Positions 1-8,801 of a stretch of 44,906 bases of DNA are shown piece by piece. Below the pieces are notes generated by a model that worked only from the letters and a program-made list of their open reading frames with translations, ran no database searches and was not told the origin of the DNA. Within the stretch, counting starts at the first letter, position 1, and every line of letters starts with the position of its first letter. Source of the stretch: Burkholderiales bacterium (lineage in GTDB: Bacteria > Pseudomonadota > Gammaproteobacteria > Burkholderiales > Burkholderiaceae_C). The stretch lies in NCBI GenBank assembly GCA_028868855.1, contig JAGWTR010000014.1:1-44906 (forward strand). The letters run 5' to 3'. A program made the position numbers and the translations under genes.

Positions 1-663
1 GTGTCATGGTCTGGGCAGTTCGAGTTCCTGGAGCGGGCCACGGCCAAGCTCAAGGTCGTGGTGCCCTTCACGCTGCTGATCATCTTCGTGCTGCTGTACC
101 TGACCTTCGGAGCCTTTGACGAAGCCTTGCTGATCATGGCCACCCTGCCCTTTGCCCTGGTCGGCGGCATTTGGCTGCTCTACCTGCTGGGCTTCAACCT
201 GTCAGTGGCCGGAGCCGTGGGCTTCATCGCCTTGGCGGGCGTGTCCGCCGAGTTCGGCGTGATCATGCTGCTGTACCTCAAGAGCGCCTGGAACGAGCGC
301 ATTGAACGCGGCGAGGTGACGACCGAGGACCTGCTGGATGCCATCCGCGAAGGGGCCGTCCTGCGCGTGCGGCCCAAGGCCATGACCGTGGCGGTGATCC
401 TGGCTGGCCTGCTCCCGATCATGTGGGGAACGGGTACGGGCTCCGAGGTCATGCAGCGCATCGCCGCGCCCATGGTGGGCGGCATGATCACGGCGCCCTT
501 GCTGTCCATGTTCGTGATACCGGCCGTTTACCTGCTGATGAGGCGACGGCGAAAACCCTCCGCCCAAAAACCTCCAGGCGGTGAGAGCTTCGGGCTGCGC
601 AGTCGGCATCCAATGGTGAAAGCAACGTCATATCCCCCCCAGGGGGATACAATGCCATCATGA
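1..663 (+). CDS. cusA: CusA-type Cu/Ag RND efflux pump, 3' fragment
   Basis: C-terminal ~220 residues of a heavy-metal RND proton antiporter; the 5' part lies outside the window, so the GTG at base 1 is an internal codon. The visible part holds the last transmembrane helices. Phrases such as [32 protein letters not shown] and [14 protein letters not shown] follow the CusA/SilA (Cu/Ag-class) C-terminus closely. In that family the pump exports Cu(I)/Ag(I) across the envelope with CusB and CusC partners. After the last helix (RRRRK, about residue 186) a ~35-residue tail does not resemble the family end and runs through the operator of the next gene, with its stop overlapping that gene's start (ATGA). 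The tail may mark an old recombination joint. Substrate class is inferred from similarity alone, since the substrate-proton motif is off the window. Confidence 0.93.
   Translation: MSWSGQFEFLERATAKLKVVVPFTLLIIFVLLYLTFGAFDEALLIMATLPFALVGGIWLLYLLGFNLSVAGAVGFIALAGVSAEFGVIMLLYLKSAWNERIERGEVTTEDLLDAIREGAVLRVRPKAMTVAVILAGLLPIMWGTGTGSEVMQRIAAPMVGGMITAPLLSMFVIPAVYLLMRRRRKPSAQKPPGGESFGLRSRHPMVKATSYPPQGDTMPS
631..649. promoter_or_regulatory. Inverted-repeat operator of the CsoR/RcnR-type regulator
   Basis: A perfect 8-bp inverted repeat, TATCCCCC and GGGGGATA, separated by CCA, lies 10 bp before the regulator's ATG. AT-flanked G/C tracts are the known DNA target of the RcnR/InrS/DmeR branch of the CsoR family, so this is the expected autoregulatory site for the sensor and the Ni/Co exporter behind it. 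It sits inside the coding end of the cusA-like gene. Confidence 0.7.
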
Positions 664-944
664 AGGACCACGCTCACCCTCCCCATCAGTCTCATCCGGC
701 CATCGTCAAACGACTGCGCCGTGCCACCGGGCACCTGCAAAAGGTGATCCAGATGATTGAAGAAGGACGGCCTTGTCTCGATCTGGCGCAGCAACTCCAC
801 GCCGTCGAGAGCGCTGTGCATCAAGCCAAAAAGGCGCTCATTCACGACCACCTGGATCACTGCCTCGACGCCGCAGTCGGCGCCAGCGGCAAAGAAGCGC
901 GTGCGCCCATCGACGCGTTCAAAGCCATCACCCGCTATTTGTAG
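660..944 (+). CDS. CsoR/RcnR-family metal-sensing repressor
   Basis: 94-residue all-helical DUF156 protein. Family members bind operator DNA as tetramers and release it on metal binding. It has the Cys-His-Cys pattern of CsoR/InrS: Cys39, His64 and Cys68, with spacing 25 and 4, plus a His-rich N-terminus (H4, H6, H9, H12) of the kind that supplies an extra ligand in the Ni/Co sensors RcnR and InrS. The ATG overlaps the cusA stop, and a G/C-tract inverted repeat lies just upstream. The gene ends 9 bp before the TTG start of the RcnA-like exporter, so the two form one unit and the regulator probably derepresses the exporter. Ni or Co is the likeliest ligand from context; Cu(I) is possible from the C-H-C triad. 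Confidence 0.88.
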   Translation: MKDHAHPPHQSHPAIVKRLRRATGHLQKVIQMIEEGRPCLDLAQQLHAVESAVHQAKKALIHDHLDHCLDAAVGASGKEARAPIDAFKAITRYL

Positions 945-953
945 GAACAGCCC

Positions 954-2081
954 TTGCAAGACTTCGCTCAACTCCTCCAGTCCGGCAATGCCTGGATCTT
1001 CATCCCCTCTGCCATCTTGCTGGGTGCCTTGCACGGCCTTGAACCGGGGCATTCCAAAACGATGATGGCGGCCTTCATCGTGGCCGTTCGTGGCACCGTT
1101 GGGCAGGCCGTGTTGCTGGGGCTGGCGGCAACCATCTCGCACACCGCCGTTGTTTGGCTGGTCGCCATGGGCGGTCTGTACCTCGGACAGGGGTGGAACG
1201 CAGAAGCGACCGAACCCTATTTTCAAGTCGCTTCATCCGCCTTGATCATCGCCATCGCCTTGTGGATGCTGTGGCGAACCCACCGAGAGCAGCAGCTTGA
1301 GCGCATCGAGAGCGCGGGCCACCATCACGGACATGGCGAAGAAAAGCGCCGCATCGACACCGGACACGGCATCGTCGACCTGGAGGTCTTTGAAGATGGG
1401 GTGCCCCCGCGGTTTCGCGTCCGGTTCGATGGCAAGGCCACCGTGCCGCCAGGCCAGCGCGTCAGCATTGAAACGGAACGAGGCAACGGACAACGTCAGG
1501 CATTTCCTCTTGCCAGCCGTGGGGCTTATCTTGAGTCTGTGGATGAGATTCCCGAGCCTCATGAATTCATGGTCAGGCTTTCGATCTCACACGGGGATCA
1601 CGCCCATCACTACGACGTGGAATTCACCGAGCATGGGCACGACCATGTGCACGCGGAGGACCACGGCCTCGATGTGTCCGCTCCCGGCTACCAGGATGCG
1701 CACGAACGCGCCCATGCCAATGACATCAAGCGCCGGTTCTCCGGCGGTAAGGTGACCACCAGCCAGATCATCGGCTTTGGCCTGACGGGCGGGCTGATCC
1801 CTTGTCCGGCCGCCATCACCGTTTTGCTGTTGTGCCTGCAACTCAAACGCTTCACGCTCGGCGCATCGCTCGTGCTTTGTTTCAGCATCGGATTGGCCAT
1901 CACCATGGTGGCAGCCGGCACCGTGGCCGCATTGGGTGTGCGACATGCCTCCAGCCGCTGGTCCGGTTTCAGCACATTTGCACGCCGCGCCCCATATGCC
2001 TCAAGCGCGCTGATCATCCTGGTCGGGCTGTATGTCGGCTACCAGGGCTTGCATGCACTCCACTTGGCGGGTGTCATTTAG
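954..2081 (+). CDS. rcnA: RcnA/NicO-family nickel/cobalt exporter
   Basis: 375-residue inner-membrane protein. The NicO hallmarks are present: HGLEPGHSK near residue 28 in the first membrane segments and GGLIPCPAAIT near residue 278. Between the N-terminal helices and the C-terminal helices is a long (~150-residue) hydrophilic loop rich in His and acid (HHHGHG, HGDHAHH, HGHDHVH), larger than the His loop of E. coli RcnA. RcnA exports Ni(II) and Co(II) from the cytoplasm. The start is a TTG at 954, supported by AGGAACA 5 bp before it; no better ATG is available. It directly follows the CsoR/RcnR-type gene, matching rcnR-rcnA or dmeR-dmeF logic. The exact metal is inferred. Confidence 0.9.
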   Translation: MQDFAQLLQSGNAWIFIPSAILLGALHGLEPGHSKTMMAAFIVAVRGTVGQAVLLGLAATISHTAVVWLVAMGGLYLGQGWNAEATEPYFQVASSALIIAIALWMLWRTHREQQLERIESAGHHHGHGEEKRRIDTGHGIVDLEVFEDGVPPRFRVRFDGKATVPPGQRVSIETERGNGQRQAFPLASRGAYLESVDEIPEPHEFMVRLSISHGDHAHHYDVEFTEHGHDHVHAEDHGLDVSAPGYQDAHERAHANDIKRRFSGGKVTTSQIIGFGLTGGLIPCPAAITVLLLCLQLKRFTLGASLVLCFSIGLAITMVAAGTVAALGVRHASSRWSGFSTFARRAPYASSALIILVGLYVGYQGLHALHLAGVI

Positions 2082-2115
2082 TTCCCATCGCTTGCCCCTT
2101 GATTGGAACATCGAC

Positions 2116-3393
2116 ATGGATACGCCCACTTCGAACGACCTCGCGAGCCGCTTAGGCCCAGGCCTCATCACCGGGGCGGCGGACGATGACCCCAGTGGCA
2201 TTGCCACCTACTCACAGGCGGGCTCCCAGTTCCGCTTCGGCTTGGTCTGGACACTGCTGCTGACGACGCCCTTGATGATCGGCATTCAGATGCTGTCGGC
2301 ACGCATTGGATGGGTGACTGGCGAGGGACTTGGCGCCAACATCGCCAAGATGTGCCCACGCTGGCTGACGCTCGGCTTGGTCGGGCTCCTCGTGGTGGCC
2401 AACACCATCAACATCGCGGCCGACATCGGCGCCATGGGCGAAGCGGTGCGCCTGCTCGCAGGCGGGCATGCCGCGCCCTACATCGTTGGATTTGGCCTGC
2501 TGTCGATCGTCAGTCAGGTGTATTTTTCATACGAGAGAACCGTGCGGATCCTCAAGTGGCTCACGTTCGCCCTGTTCGCGTATGTCGCCGTGATCCTGTC
2601 GGTGTCGGTGCCCTGGCGGCAGGTCATCAAGGAAGGCCTGGCACCCTGGGCCTATTTCCCAAAGGGCGTTTCGCCCAATGAATACGCTTCCATGGTGGTC
2701 GCCGTGCTGGGCACCACCATCAGCCCCTATCTGTTTTTCTGGCAGGCCTCGCAAGAGGCCGAGGACAACCGCCGCCGCCCTGGGGCCGCCAAGTTGCGTG
2801 TACATCCTGAATATGCGGCAGAACATCTTTGGCGCATCAAACAGGACACCTACATCGGGATGATCTTCTCCAACGTCATCGCCTTGTGCATTGTGGTCTC
2901 GACTGCGGTGACCTTGAACATGCATGGCATCACCGACATTCAGACCTCCTCGCAAGCCGCCGAGGCGCTGCGACCCGTGGCTGGCGAATTTGCATTCGCG
3001 GTGTTCGCGTTGGGCATCATCGGCACCGGGCTTCTGGCCGTGCCCGTGCTGGCCGGTTCAGCGGCTTACGCGGTCAGTGAGGTGTTCGGCTGGAAGGCGG
3101 GGCTCTCACGTGGCTTTCGCGAAGCCCGCGGCTTCTACCTGATCATCATCGCTGCCACCATGATCGGCACGCTGATGAGCATGTTCGAGATAGACCCCAT
3201 CAAGGCCCTGGTCTGGAGCGCCATCGTCAATGGCGTGATTTCGGTACCCATCATGGTAGTCATGATGTGGATCGGCCAATCCCACCGCATCATGGGCGCG
3301 CTGACCATCAGTCCACGCCATCGTTTTTTCGGGTGGGCCGCCACCATCGTGATGGGCTTGGCCGTCGGCTTCATGCTCATTACCAGCTTTTAG
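2116..3393 (+). CDS. NRAMP-superfamily divalent cation transporter, divergent type
   Basis: 425-residue polytopic membrane protein of the NRAMP fold (LeuT-like, 11 or so helices). The first helix carries DDDPSGI where canonical NRAMPs have DPGN, so the usual Asn ligand is replaced by Gly. The helix-6 motif reads TTISPYLFF where Mn/Fe NRAMPs have a Met-Pro-His core, so the metal-selective Met is replaced by Ser. This resembles the NRAMP-related clades that include Mg transporters more than MntH. The reading frame is open back to 2032 and would overlap the rcnA end; I prefer the ATG at 2116 because homology begins there. It follows the Ni/Co exporter by 34 bp and is probably cotranscribed. Substrate and direction are not predictable from sequence. 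Confidence 0.85.
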   Translation: MDTPTSNDLASRLGPGLITGAADDDPSGIATYSQAGSQFRFGLVWTLLLTTPLMIGIQMLSARIGWVTGEGLGANIAKMCPRWLTLGLVGLLVVANTINIAADIGAMGEAVRLLAGGHAAPYIVGFGLLSIVSQVYFSYERTVRILKWLTFALFAYVAVILSVSVPWRQVIKEGLAPWAYFPKGVSPNEYASMVVAVLGTTISPYLFFWQASQEAEDNRRRPGAAKLRVHPEYAAEHLWRIKQDTYIGMIFSNVIALCIVVSTAVTLNMHGITDIQTSSQAAEALRPVAGEFAFAVFALGIIGTGLLAVPVLAGSAAYAVSEVFGWKAGLSRGFREARGFYLIIIAATMIGTLMSMFEIDPIKALVWSAIVNGVISVPIMVVMMWIGQSHRIMGALTISPRHRFFGWAATIVMGLAVGFMLITSF

Positions 3394-3427
3394 CTGACCT
3401 GCGCTGACATCGTGGCCAACATGGCGA

Positions 3428-3925
3428 TCAAAGCACCACAGCCGCATTGGGCAGCTCATTCCTGCTGGGCCCTTGAGCAGGGAAATGCGCCGCCAGATGT
3501 TGCGTCACCGCTTGCACCCCAGCCAGCACGCCACCTTCAAAGTCTGATTGCTTGAAGGCCACTTCCATCCGATGGCAGATGGTTCCCCACTCATGCGGGC
3601 CGACCTTCGCGTGGATGCCTCGGTCCGCCACTATCTCAACGGCACGGTCGGCCATCAGCAGGTAGATCAACAGGCCGTTGTTGTGTTCTGTGTCCCAGAT
3701 GCCCAATTGCGAAAACACGTCCATCGCACGCCCTCTGGCCGACTGCCCTTTGAAGAGTGGCAAACCATCCAGCGCGGCCTCGACGACGAAGCGGATCTCG
3801 CCTTGGTGCAAGTTTTCGCTGGCCTTGATCGCATGCTCAATGCTTTTCAAAGTGCTGGCCGGAAACGAGCGTCTGACTTGCGCGTGCGTCATCAGCACAT
3901 GCCTTGCGATGCGTTTGATCTTCAT
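3428..3925 (-). CDS. TPM-domain protein (short form)
   Basis: 165-residue protein of the TPM (YgcG/Psb32) fold without a clear signal peptide. Seen: a basic N-terminus, then the core with GEIRFVVEAALD, FSQLGIWDTEHNNGLLIYLL, VEIVADRGIH and FEGGVLAGVQAV, which parallel the beta-strand and helix landmarks of the domain in the upstream gene. The ATG at 3925 is preceded by GGAGGTGG at ideal distance; that RBS lies in the last codons of the upstream gene, whose stop is 2 bp away, so translation is coupled. A GTG at 3934 in frame is less likely. Paired long and short TPM genes after lemA are a common bacterial arrangement; biochemical role is unproven and may concern envelope maintenance. Confidence 0.82.
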   Translation of the reverse strand: MKIKRIARHVLMTHAQVRRSFPASTLKSIEHAIKASENLHQGEIRFVVEAALDGLPLFKGQSARGRAMDVFSQLGIWDTEHNNGLLIYLLMADRAVEIVADRGIHAKVGPHEWGTICHRMEVAFKQSDFEGGVLAGVQAVTQHLAAHFPAQGPSRNELPNAAVVL

Positions 3926-3927
3926 GG

Positions 3928-4806
3928 TTACCACCTCCCCGAGGCGCCGCCGCCGCCAAATCCACCACCGCCGCCGCTGAACCCGCCGCCACCAGAAGAA
4001 CCGCCCCGGCCGCCACCGTAGTAGCCGCCCATTGCGCCCATCCCGCCGCGCATGCCCATCATCCCACCACCGAGCAAGGTGACAAACAAGGCCATCAGGC
4101 CCGCGCCCAAAGCAATGGAAAATGCGCTGGAGACAAACCAGGCCACCGCTGCCACGGCCCCGCCCGTGACCAAGGCCCCAGGCACCTTGCCCAGCCAGGC
4201 GCGCAGCACACCCCCGATGGCCAGGGCCGCAATGAAGATGACCGGGGTGTATTGCCGAACATCGCCCATGCCCGCATCGGGCCTTTGTGTCGGCTCAGGC
4301 AAAGGCTCACCATTGACAACGCGGATGATTTGCCCAACGCCTTCGGTGATGCCACCGTAGAAATCCTGCTGCTTGAACCGCGGCAAGATGGTCTCGCTGA
4401 TGATCCGTTTGCTGGTGGCATCGGTCAGCGCGCCCTCCAGACCGTATCCCACCTCGATGCGCACGGCGTGGTCGTTCTTGGCGACCACGAGAATGGCCCC
4501 GTCATCGACCTTCTTGCGTCCCAGCTTCCACTGCTCGGCCACACGCAAGGCGTACTGCTCGATTTCTTCAGGGGCTGTCGATGGCACCATCAACACAGCC
4601 AGTTGACTGCCCTTCTTCGCTTCCAACGTGGTCAAGGTCTGCTCCAAGGCAGCCTTTTGCTCAGCGGTGAGCGTACCGGTCTGATCGGTGACATGCCCCG
4701 TCAAGGCCGGAACCGGCACCTGCGCCGCAGCGACAAACAACCAGGCGAGCGCGCAGGCCAGCAGCGCCGTTCTGACCGGCCTCATCGAGCGTGCCTTGGC
4801 GCTCAT
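3928..4806 (-). CDS. TPM-domain membrane protein, YgcG-like
   Basis: 292-residue protein: signal peptide to about residue 30, periplasmic TPM domain (residues ~38-160, with VTDQTGTL, GSQLAVLMV, DDGAILVVAKND and VEVGYGLEG-like landmarks, here IEVGYGLEGAL), then two or three hydrophobic segments and a Gly-rich tail ending in SGRW. The Gly-rich tail, FSGGGGGFGGGGASG, is typical of YgcG-type proteins. Its ATG overlaps the lemA stop (ATGA) and it overlaps the RBS of the short TPM gene, so lemA and the two TPM genes form one operon. Family members are linked to envelope quality control; no metal motif is seen. Confidence 0.88.
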   Translation of the reverse strand: MSAKARSMRPVRTALLACALAWLFVAAAQVPVPALTGHVTDQTGTLTAEQKAALEQTLTTLEAKKGSQLAVLMVPSTAPEEIEQYALRVAEQWKLGRKKVDDGAILVVAKNDHAVRIEVGYGLEGALTDATSKRIISETILPRFKQQDFYGGITEGVGQIIRVVNGEPLPEPTQRPDAGMGDVRQYTPVIFIAALAIGGVLRAWLGKVPGALVTGGAVAAVAWFVSSAFSIALGAGLMALFVTLLGGGMMGMRGGMGAMGGYYGGGRGGSSGGGGFSGGGGGFGGGGASGRW

Positions 4807-5435
4807 CTTGATGCGCCCGATGCACCGCCTTGAGCAGCCGTCGGCGGGGTGTCGAAACCAACACTGGGCGGCTTGGCGATCTGCGCTTCATTCTCGACCG
4901 CGAAATTGGCCTTTTCCTTGTAGCCCATGACCATGGCGGTCAGATTGGACGGGAACGATCGCACCGTCACGTTGTAGTTCTGGACGGACGCGATGTACCG
5001 GTTGCGCGCCACGGTAATGCGGTTCTCGGTACCCTCCAACTGCGCCTGCAAGTCTCGAAAGCCCTGGTTCGCGCGCAAGGTCGGGTACTGCTCCGACACC
5101 ACCATCAGCCTTGACAAGGCGCCCGTCAGTTCGCCCTGTGCTTGTTGGAACTTCTGAAAGGCCGCAGGGTTGTTGACCAACTCTGGCGTGGCTTGGATCG
5201 AGGTTGCCTTGGAGCGTGCCTCAATCACCTTGGTCAGGGTTTCCTGCTCGAATTTCGCCTCGCCTTTGACGGTATTGACGAGATTGGGCACCAGGTCCGC
5301 ACGTCGCTGGTATTGGTTGATGACCTCAGACCAGCTCGCCTTGACCTGCTCGTCGTTGGTTTGAAAGGCGTTGTAGCCACAGCCGGTGAGGCTCAAGGCC
5401 GATGTGACCGCCAGGATCATCAATGGTTTGCGCAT
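4803..5435 (-). CDS. lemA: LemA-family lipoprotein
   Basis: 210-residue LemA protein. N-terminal lipobox LTGC puts the lipidated Cys at residue 19. The helical core shows the family landmarks VKASWSEVINQYQRRADLVPNL, split here as VKASWSEV then RADLVPNLVNTVKG, followed by FQQAQGEL and RNRYIASVQNYN. The frame is open upstream to 5543, but the ATG at 5435 follows GGAGAG at good spacing and gives a clean signal peptide. It heads the lemA-TPM-TPM operon. LemA proteins are envelope helical bundles of poorly defined role; nothing in this one points to metals, so its place in a metal island may be hitchhiking or envelope-stress support. Confidence 0.9.
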   Translation of the reverse strand: MRKPLMILAVTSALSLTGCGYNAFQTNDEQVKASWSEVINQYQRRADLVPNLVNTVKGEAKFEQETLTKVIEARSKATSIQATPELVNNPAAFQKFQQAQGELTGALSRLMVVSEQYPTLRANQGFRDLQAQLEGTENRITVARNRYIASVQNYNVTVRSFPSNLTAMVMGYKEKANFAVENEAQIAKPPSVGFDTPPTAAQGGASGASR

Positions 5436-5532
5436 GCGATCTCTCCAAAAAAATTCAAATGCCACGTGATGTACGGGCGACTGGCTCCGCGCTGTCCTTG
5501 CGGGTCTTCTGGCTGGCCTCATGGTCTGTAGA

Positions 5533-5757
5533 TCAGGCGCCATCGGGGCGCGCCTTGGCCACGAACCCCAACTTGGTAATCGCCGATTCGATCTGCTCAG
5601 GTCTCACACGGTCGGGATCCGCCGACACCGTAGCCATGCCGGGGCTCAAGGTGACTTCGGCTCGGCTGACGCCGTCGAGCCCGCTCAAAGTACGCTCGAC
5701 CTTGCCGGTGCAACCACCGCAGGTCATACCGCTGACGTCAAAGCTGAATGTTTTCAT
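5533..5757 (-). CDS. copZ: CopZ-like copper chaperone (HMA domain)
   Basis: 74-residue single heavy-metal-associated domain. The Cu(I)-binding loop GMTCGGC is at residues 10-16. The rest fits the ferredoxin-like HMA fold, with a VERTLSGLDGV helix, a strand with ATVSAD and a C-terminal IESAITKLGFVA helix. In this family it ferries Cu(I) to a P-type ATPase or periplasmic partner in the cytosol. The ATG at 5757 follows AGGAGA; a longer open frame upstream overlaps copA and is not used. It lies 53 bp downstream of the CopA gene on the same strand and is likely cotranscribed with it. CopA here lacks its own HMA domain, so this free domain may serve it. Confidence 0.93.
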   Translation of the reverse strand: MKTFSFDVSGMTCGGCTGKVERTLSGLDGVSRAEVTLSPGMATVSADPDRVRPEQIESAITKLGFVAKARPDGA

Positions 5758-5810
5758 GGTGGGTTCTCCTGAAATTGGAAGTTGGGTTGTCATGCAAAGG
5801 GCCTTTGACA

Positions 5811-8264
5811 TCAATGGCGGCCCAGGCGGCTCACACCTCTCAAGCGAAGCGCGTTGGAGATGACGGACACCGAACTCAAGCTCATGGCCAGCGCGGCGAT
5901 CATGGGAGACAGCAGCCATCCCGTGAACGGGTAGAGCACACCCGCCGCCAGGGGAACGCCCAGCGCGTTGTAGACAAAGGCAAAGCCCAGGTTCTGCTTC
6001 ATGTTGGCGATGGTTTCCTGCGAGATGGCCCGGGCCTGGGCGATGCCCCGCAGATCGCCCTTGACCAGCGTCACCTGGGCGCTGTTCATCGCCACGTCGG
6101 TCCCGGTGCCCATCGCCACGCCGACATTGGCCTTGGCCAAGGCAGGGGCGTCGTTGATGCCATCACCAGCCATGGCCACGATGCGGCCTTCGCGCTGCAG
6201 CTTGTCCACCAGCGCCAGCTTGTCGGCAGGTTTGACTTCGCCATGCACCTCGTCGATGCCCAGCCTGGCCGCCACCGCCTTGGCCGTCGTCAGGCCATCA
6301 CCTGTGGCCATGATCACCCGCATGCCCGAGGCCTTCAGCGCCGTCAATGCCTCTGCCGTGTTGGCTTTGATGGGATCGGACACGGCCAGCAAACCAGCTG
6401 GCTGCCCGCCTACCGCCAGGTACATCACACTGGCACCCTCGGCCCGCAAGGCCTCGGCTTGCGCCTTCAGCGCGTCAAGCGGCACCCCAAGCTGATCCAT
6501 CAAGGCCGTATTGCCCAGGGCCAATGCCTTGCCGCCCACGCCGCCGCGAACGCCGATGCCTGTGCTGGACTCAAAACCATCGGCCTTCTCCAGCACCAGC
6601 CCACGCTCGCGGGCCGCTGCGACGATGGCAGCTGCCAGAGGGTGCTCGCTTCCTTGATCGAGGCTTGCCGCCAGGCGGAGCACCTCGTCGTCGGTATAGC
6701 CCTGCGCCGCCACGCTACGGTCAAATCGCGGCTTGCCTTCAGTGAGCGTGCCCGTCTTGTCCACGATCAGCGTGTCGACCTTGCGGAAGTTCTCGATCGC
6801 GGCCGCATCTCGGAACAGCACACCTTGCGTGGCGGCCTTGCCCGTGGCGACCATGATCGACATGGGTGTGGCCAGACCCAGCGCGCACGGGCAGGCAATG
6901 ATGAGCACTGCCACGGCGTTGATCAATCCATACACCCAGCTCGGGTCAGGCCCGAACAAGCCCCAGACAATGAACGTCAGCAAGGCCACGCTCACCACGG
7001 TGACGACGAAATACCCCGCCACTTGGTCCGCCATGCGCTGCATGGGCGCCTTCGAGCGCTGCGCCTGCACCACCATCTGCACGATGCTGGCCAGTACGGT
7101 CTGCGAGCCCACGTGTTCGGACCGCATCACCATCGCCCCCGTGGTGTTCAGCGTGGCGCCGATCAGCTTGTCCCCGATGCGCTTGGTCACGGGCACCGGC
7201 TCGCCGGTGAGCATCGATTCGTCCACGGCGCTGCCCCCGTCCGTCACCACGCCGTCGACCGGCACCTTCTCGCCAGGCCGCACGCGCAGACTGTCTCCGA
7301 TGTGCACATGGGTCAGCGGGACGTCCTCTTCGGTGCCATCAGCATTGATGCGGCGTGCCGTCTTGGGTGCCAGGCCCAGCAATGACTTGATCGCGGCCGA
7401 GGTCTGCGAGCGCGCCTTCAACTCAAGCATTTGGCCCAGCAAGGTCAGAGAGATGATCACCGCGGCTGCTTCAAAATACACAGACACGCGCCCCATGGAC
7501 ATGAACGACGCTGGGAACGCCCCCGGCGCCACCGTGGCAACCACGCTGTAGACAAAGGCGGCCGAGGTACCCAGTCCGATCAGCGTCCACATGTTTGGGC
7601 TGCGGTGGACAAGGGACTGCACCGCGCGTTCAAAGAAAGGCCAGCCTGCCCACAGGACGACGGGCAGCGTGAGTGCCAGCTCGATCCAGCTTTGGACGGC
7701 CATGTCAAACCATTGCAAGCGGTGTCCCGCCATGGCCAGCGCGGTGACGACCACGGTCAGTGGCAAGGTCCAGATGAAGCGACGCCGGAAATCTGTCAAC
7801 TCCGCGCTATCCCCCTCTTCGAGCGTCGGCATCTCGGGCTCCAGCGCCATGCCGCATTTGGGGCACGCGCCAGGGTGATCCTGACGGACTTCCGGGTGCA
7901 TGGGGCAGGTGTAGACGCTGGCCGCGGCATCCAAATTGACGGCAGTGCCCTTCTCGGCCATGGCTGGCGTTTGTGCCTTGACACCAGCATCCGGCAGCGG
8001 GTACTTGCCCGGATCGGCCACGAACTTGGCCCGGCAGCCTGCACTGCAGAAGTAAACCGGCTGGCCTTCGTGTTGCACGACATGGGGGGATTGAGCCGTC
8101 ACAGCCATGCCGCACACAGGATCCTTCAATGACGATTCAGCAACATCTGGGGTTGCAGCTTGCTGATGCGAGGCACAACACGAATGCGTGCCCATGCTGG
8201 ACGGACTGTCCAATGGCACAGACTGATCAGATTGAGCGGAAACGCTTGGGGTAGAGGTATTCAT
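5811..8264 (-). CDS. copA: Copper-translocating P1B-type ATPase, CopA-like
   Basis: 817-residue ATPase. In order: Cys/His-containing leader, a YHS-like segment (KDPVCGM near residue 47, with YFCSAGC), a heavy-metal-binding motif YTCPMHPEV with CPKCGM (residues ~118-140), then membrane helices, actuator loop TGEP, the CPC metal site in [11 protein letters not shown] (~457), the phosphorylation site DKTGT (~502), [14 protein letters not shown] (~699) and the final helix with [13 protein letters not shown], a CopA-class signature. It exports Cu(I) or Ag(I) from the cytosol at the cost of ATP. There is no N-terminal MxCxxC HMA domain; a separate copZ follows. ATG at 8264 follows AGGAGG. The promoter is MerR-type and faces the divergent merR-like gene. 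Confidence 0.95.
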   Translation of the reverse strand: MNTSTPSVSAQSDQSVPLDSPSSMGTHSCCASHQQAATPDVAESSLKDPVCGMAVTAQSPHVVQHEGQPVYFCSAGCRAKFVADPGKYPLPDAGVKAQTPAMAEKGTAVNLDAAASVYTCPMHPEVRQDHPGACPKCGMALEPEMPTLEEGDSAELTDFRRRFIWTLPLTVVVTALAMAGHRLQWFDMAVQSWIELALTLPVVLWAGWPFFERAVQSLVHRSPNMWTLIGLGTSAAFVYSVVATVAPGAFPASFMSMGRVSVYFEAAAVIISLTLLGQMLELKARSQTSAAIKSLLGLAPKTARRINADGTEEDVPLTHVHIGDSLRVRPGEKVPVDGVVTDGGSAVDESMLTGEPVPVTKRIGDKLIGATLNTTGAMVMRSEHVGSQTVLASIVQMVVQAQRSKAPMQRMADQVAGYFVVTVVSVALLTFIVWGLFGPDPSWVYGLINAVAVLIIACPCALGLATPMSIMVATGKAATQGVLFRDAAAIENFRKVDTLIVDKTGTLTEGKPRFDRSVAAQGYTDDEVLRLAASLDQGSEHPLAAAIVAAARERGLVLEKADGFESSTGIGVRGGVGGKALALGNTALMDQLGVPLDALKAQAEALRAEGASVMYLAVGGQPAGLLAVSDPIKANTAEALTALKASGMRVIMATGDGLTTAKAVAARLGIDEVHGEVKPADKLALVDKLQREGRIVAMAGDGINDAPALAKANVGVAMGTGTDVAMNSAQVTLVKGDLRGIAQARAISQETIANMKQNLGFAFVYNALGVPLAAGVLYPFTGWLLSPMIAALAMSLSSVSVISNALRLRGVSRLGRH

Positions 8265-8298
8265 CGTGCGAGCCTCCTGTAGACAAGGGTTGAGCGCA

Positions 8299-8329
8299 GC
8301 TTAAACTCCGTAGTCAACCCCAGAGTCAA
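8299..8329 (-). promoter_or_regulatory. MerR-type copA promoter with 19-bp spacer
   Basis: Read on the minus strand: -35 TTGACT (8329-8324), a 19-bp spacer (8323-8305), -10 TTAAGC (8304-8299). The long spacer is the hallmark of promoters activated by MerR-family twisting. An imperfect dyad, ACTCTG and CGGAGT, spans 8305-8326 across the spacer and -35 edge, as expected for the operator of the adjacent divergent regulator. Confidence 0.75.
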
Positions 8330-8341
8330 GGACTTTCTTTC

Positions 8342-8761
8342 ATGACCACCCACTCCGATTCGATGACCATCGGCCGACTCGCGCGTGCTTGCGGGGTCGG
8401 TGTGGAAACCGTCCGCTACTACCAGTTGCGAGGCCTCTTGCCCGTGCCCGCCTCCGAGGGCGCATACCGCCAATACCCGGTGGCCTTGATCGCGCGAATC
8501 CGCTTCATCAAGCGCGCTCAGGACCTGGGCTTCACCCTGGACGAGATCGGCGACCTTCTTCGCCTGGAAGATGGCAGCAACCGGGCGTCAATCCGCGACA
8601 TCGCCTCTGACAGGCTGCAACAGATCGAACAAAAAGTGGCGGACCTCAAACGCATGCAGAAGGTTTTGAAGCACCTGCTTGTTCAATGCGAACACACCCG
8701 TGCCGACATGCCGTGCCCCATCATCGCCAGCTTGGCGCAGGAGGCTGCGCAGCGGTCCTAG
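8342..8761 (+). CDS. MerR-family heavy-metal regulator
   Basis: 139-residue activator-repressor. N-terminal winged helix with MTIGRLARACGVGVETVRYYQ, then the dimerisation helix (IEQKVADLKRMQKVL) and a C-terminal metal loop. The loop has CEHTRADMPCPI, two Cys nine residues apart as in MerR (C117/C126), and the helix shares LRLEDG and CPIIASL with mercury MerR. The Cys that supplies the third ligand in MerR, after LEDG, is absent here (LEDGSNRAS). Divergent from copA with a 77-bp promoter region, so it most likely activates copA-copZ in response to Cu(I)/Ag(I) or another thiophilic ion. ATG at 8342 is preceded by a modest AAGGA. Confidence 0.9.
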   Translation: MTTHSDSMTIGRLARACGVGVETVRYYQLRGLLPVPASEGAYRQYPVALIARIRFIKRAQDLGFTLDEIGDLLRLEDGSNRASIRDIASDRLQQIEQKVADLKRMQKVLKHLLVQCEHTRADMPCPIIASLAQEAAQRS

Positions 8762-8801
8762 ACCCACTGCGCACGCCGCTGCGACATGACCTGACCAAGG
8801 C

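Noticed and set aside
528..1226. Long minus-strand frame opposite the csoR and rcnA region
   Set aside because: Shadow of the real plus-strand genes; no domain, low-complexity GC-driven composition.
5748..7385. 545-residue plus-strand frame across copA
   Set aside because: Antisense of copA, His/Arg/Gln-rich product without any family feature.
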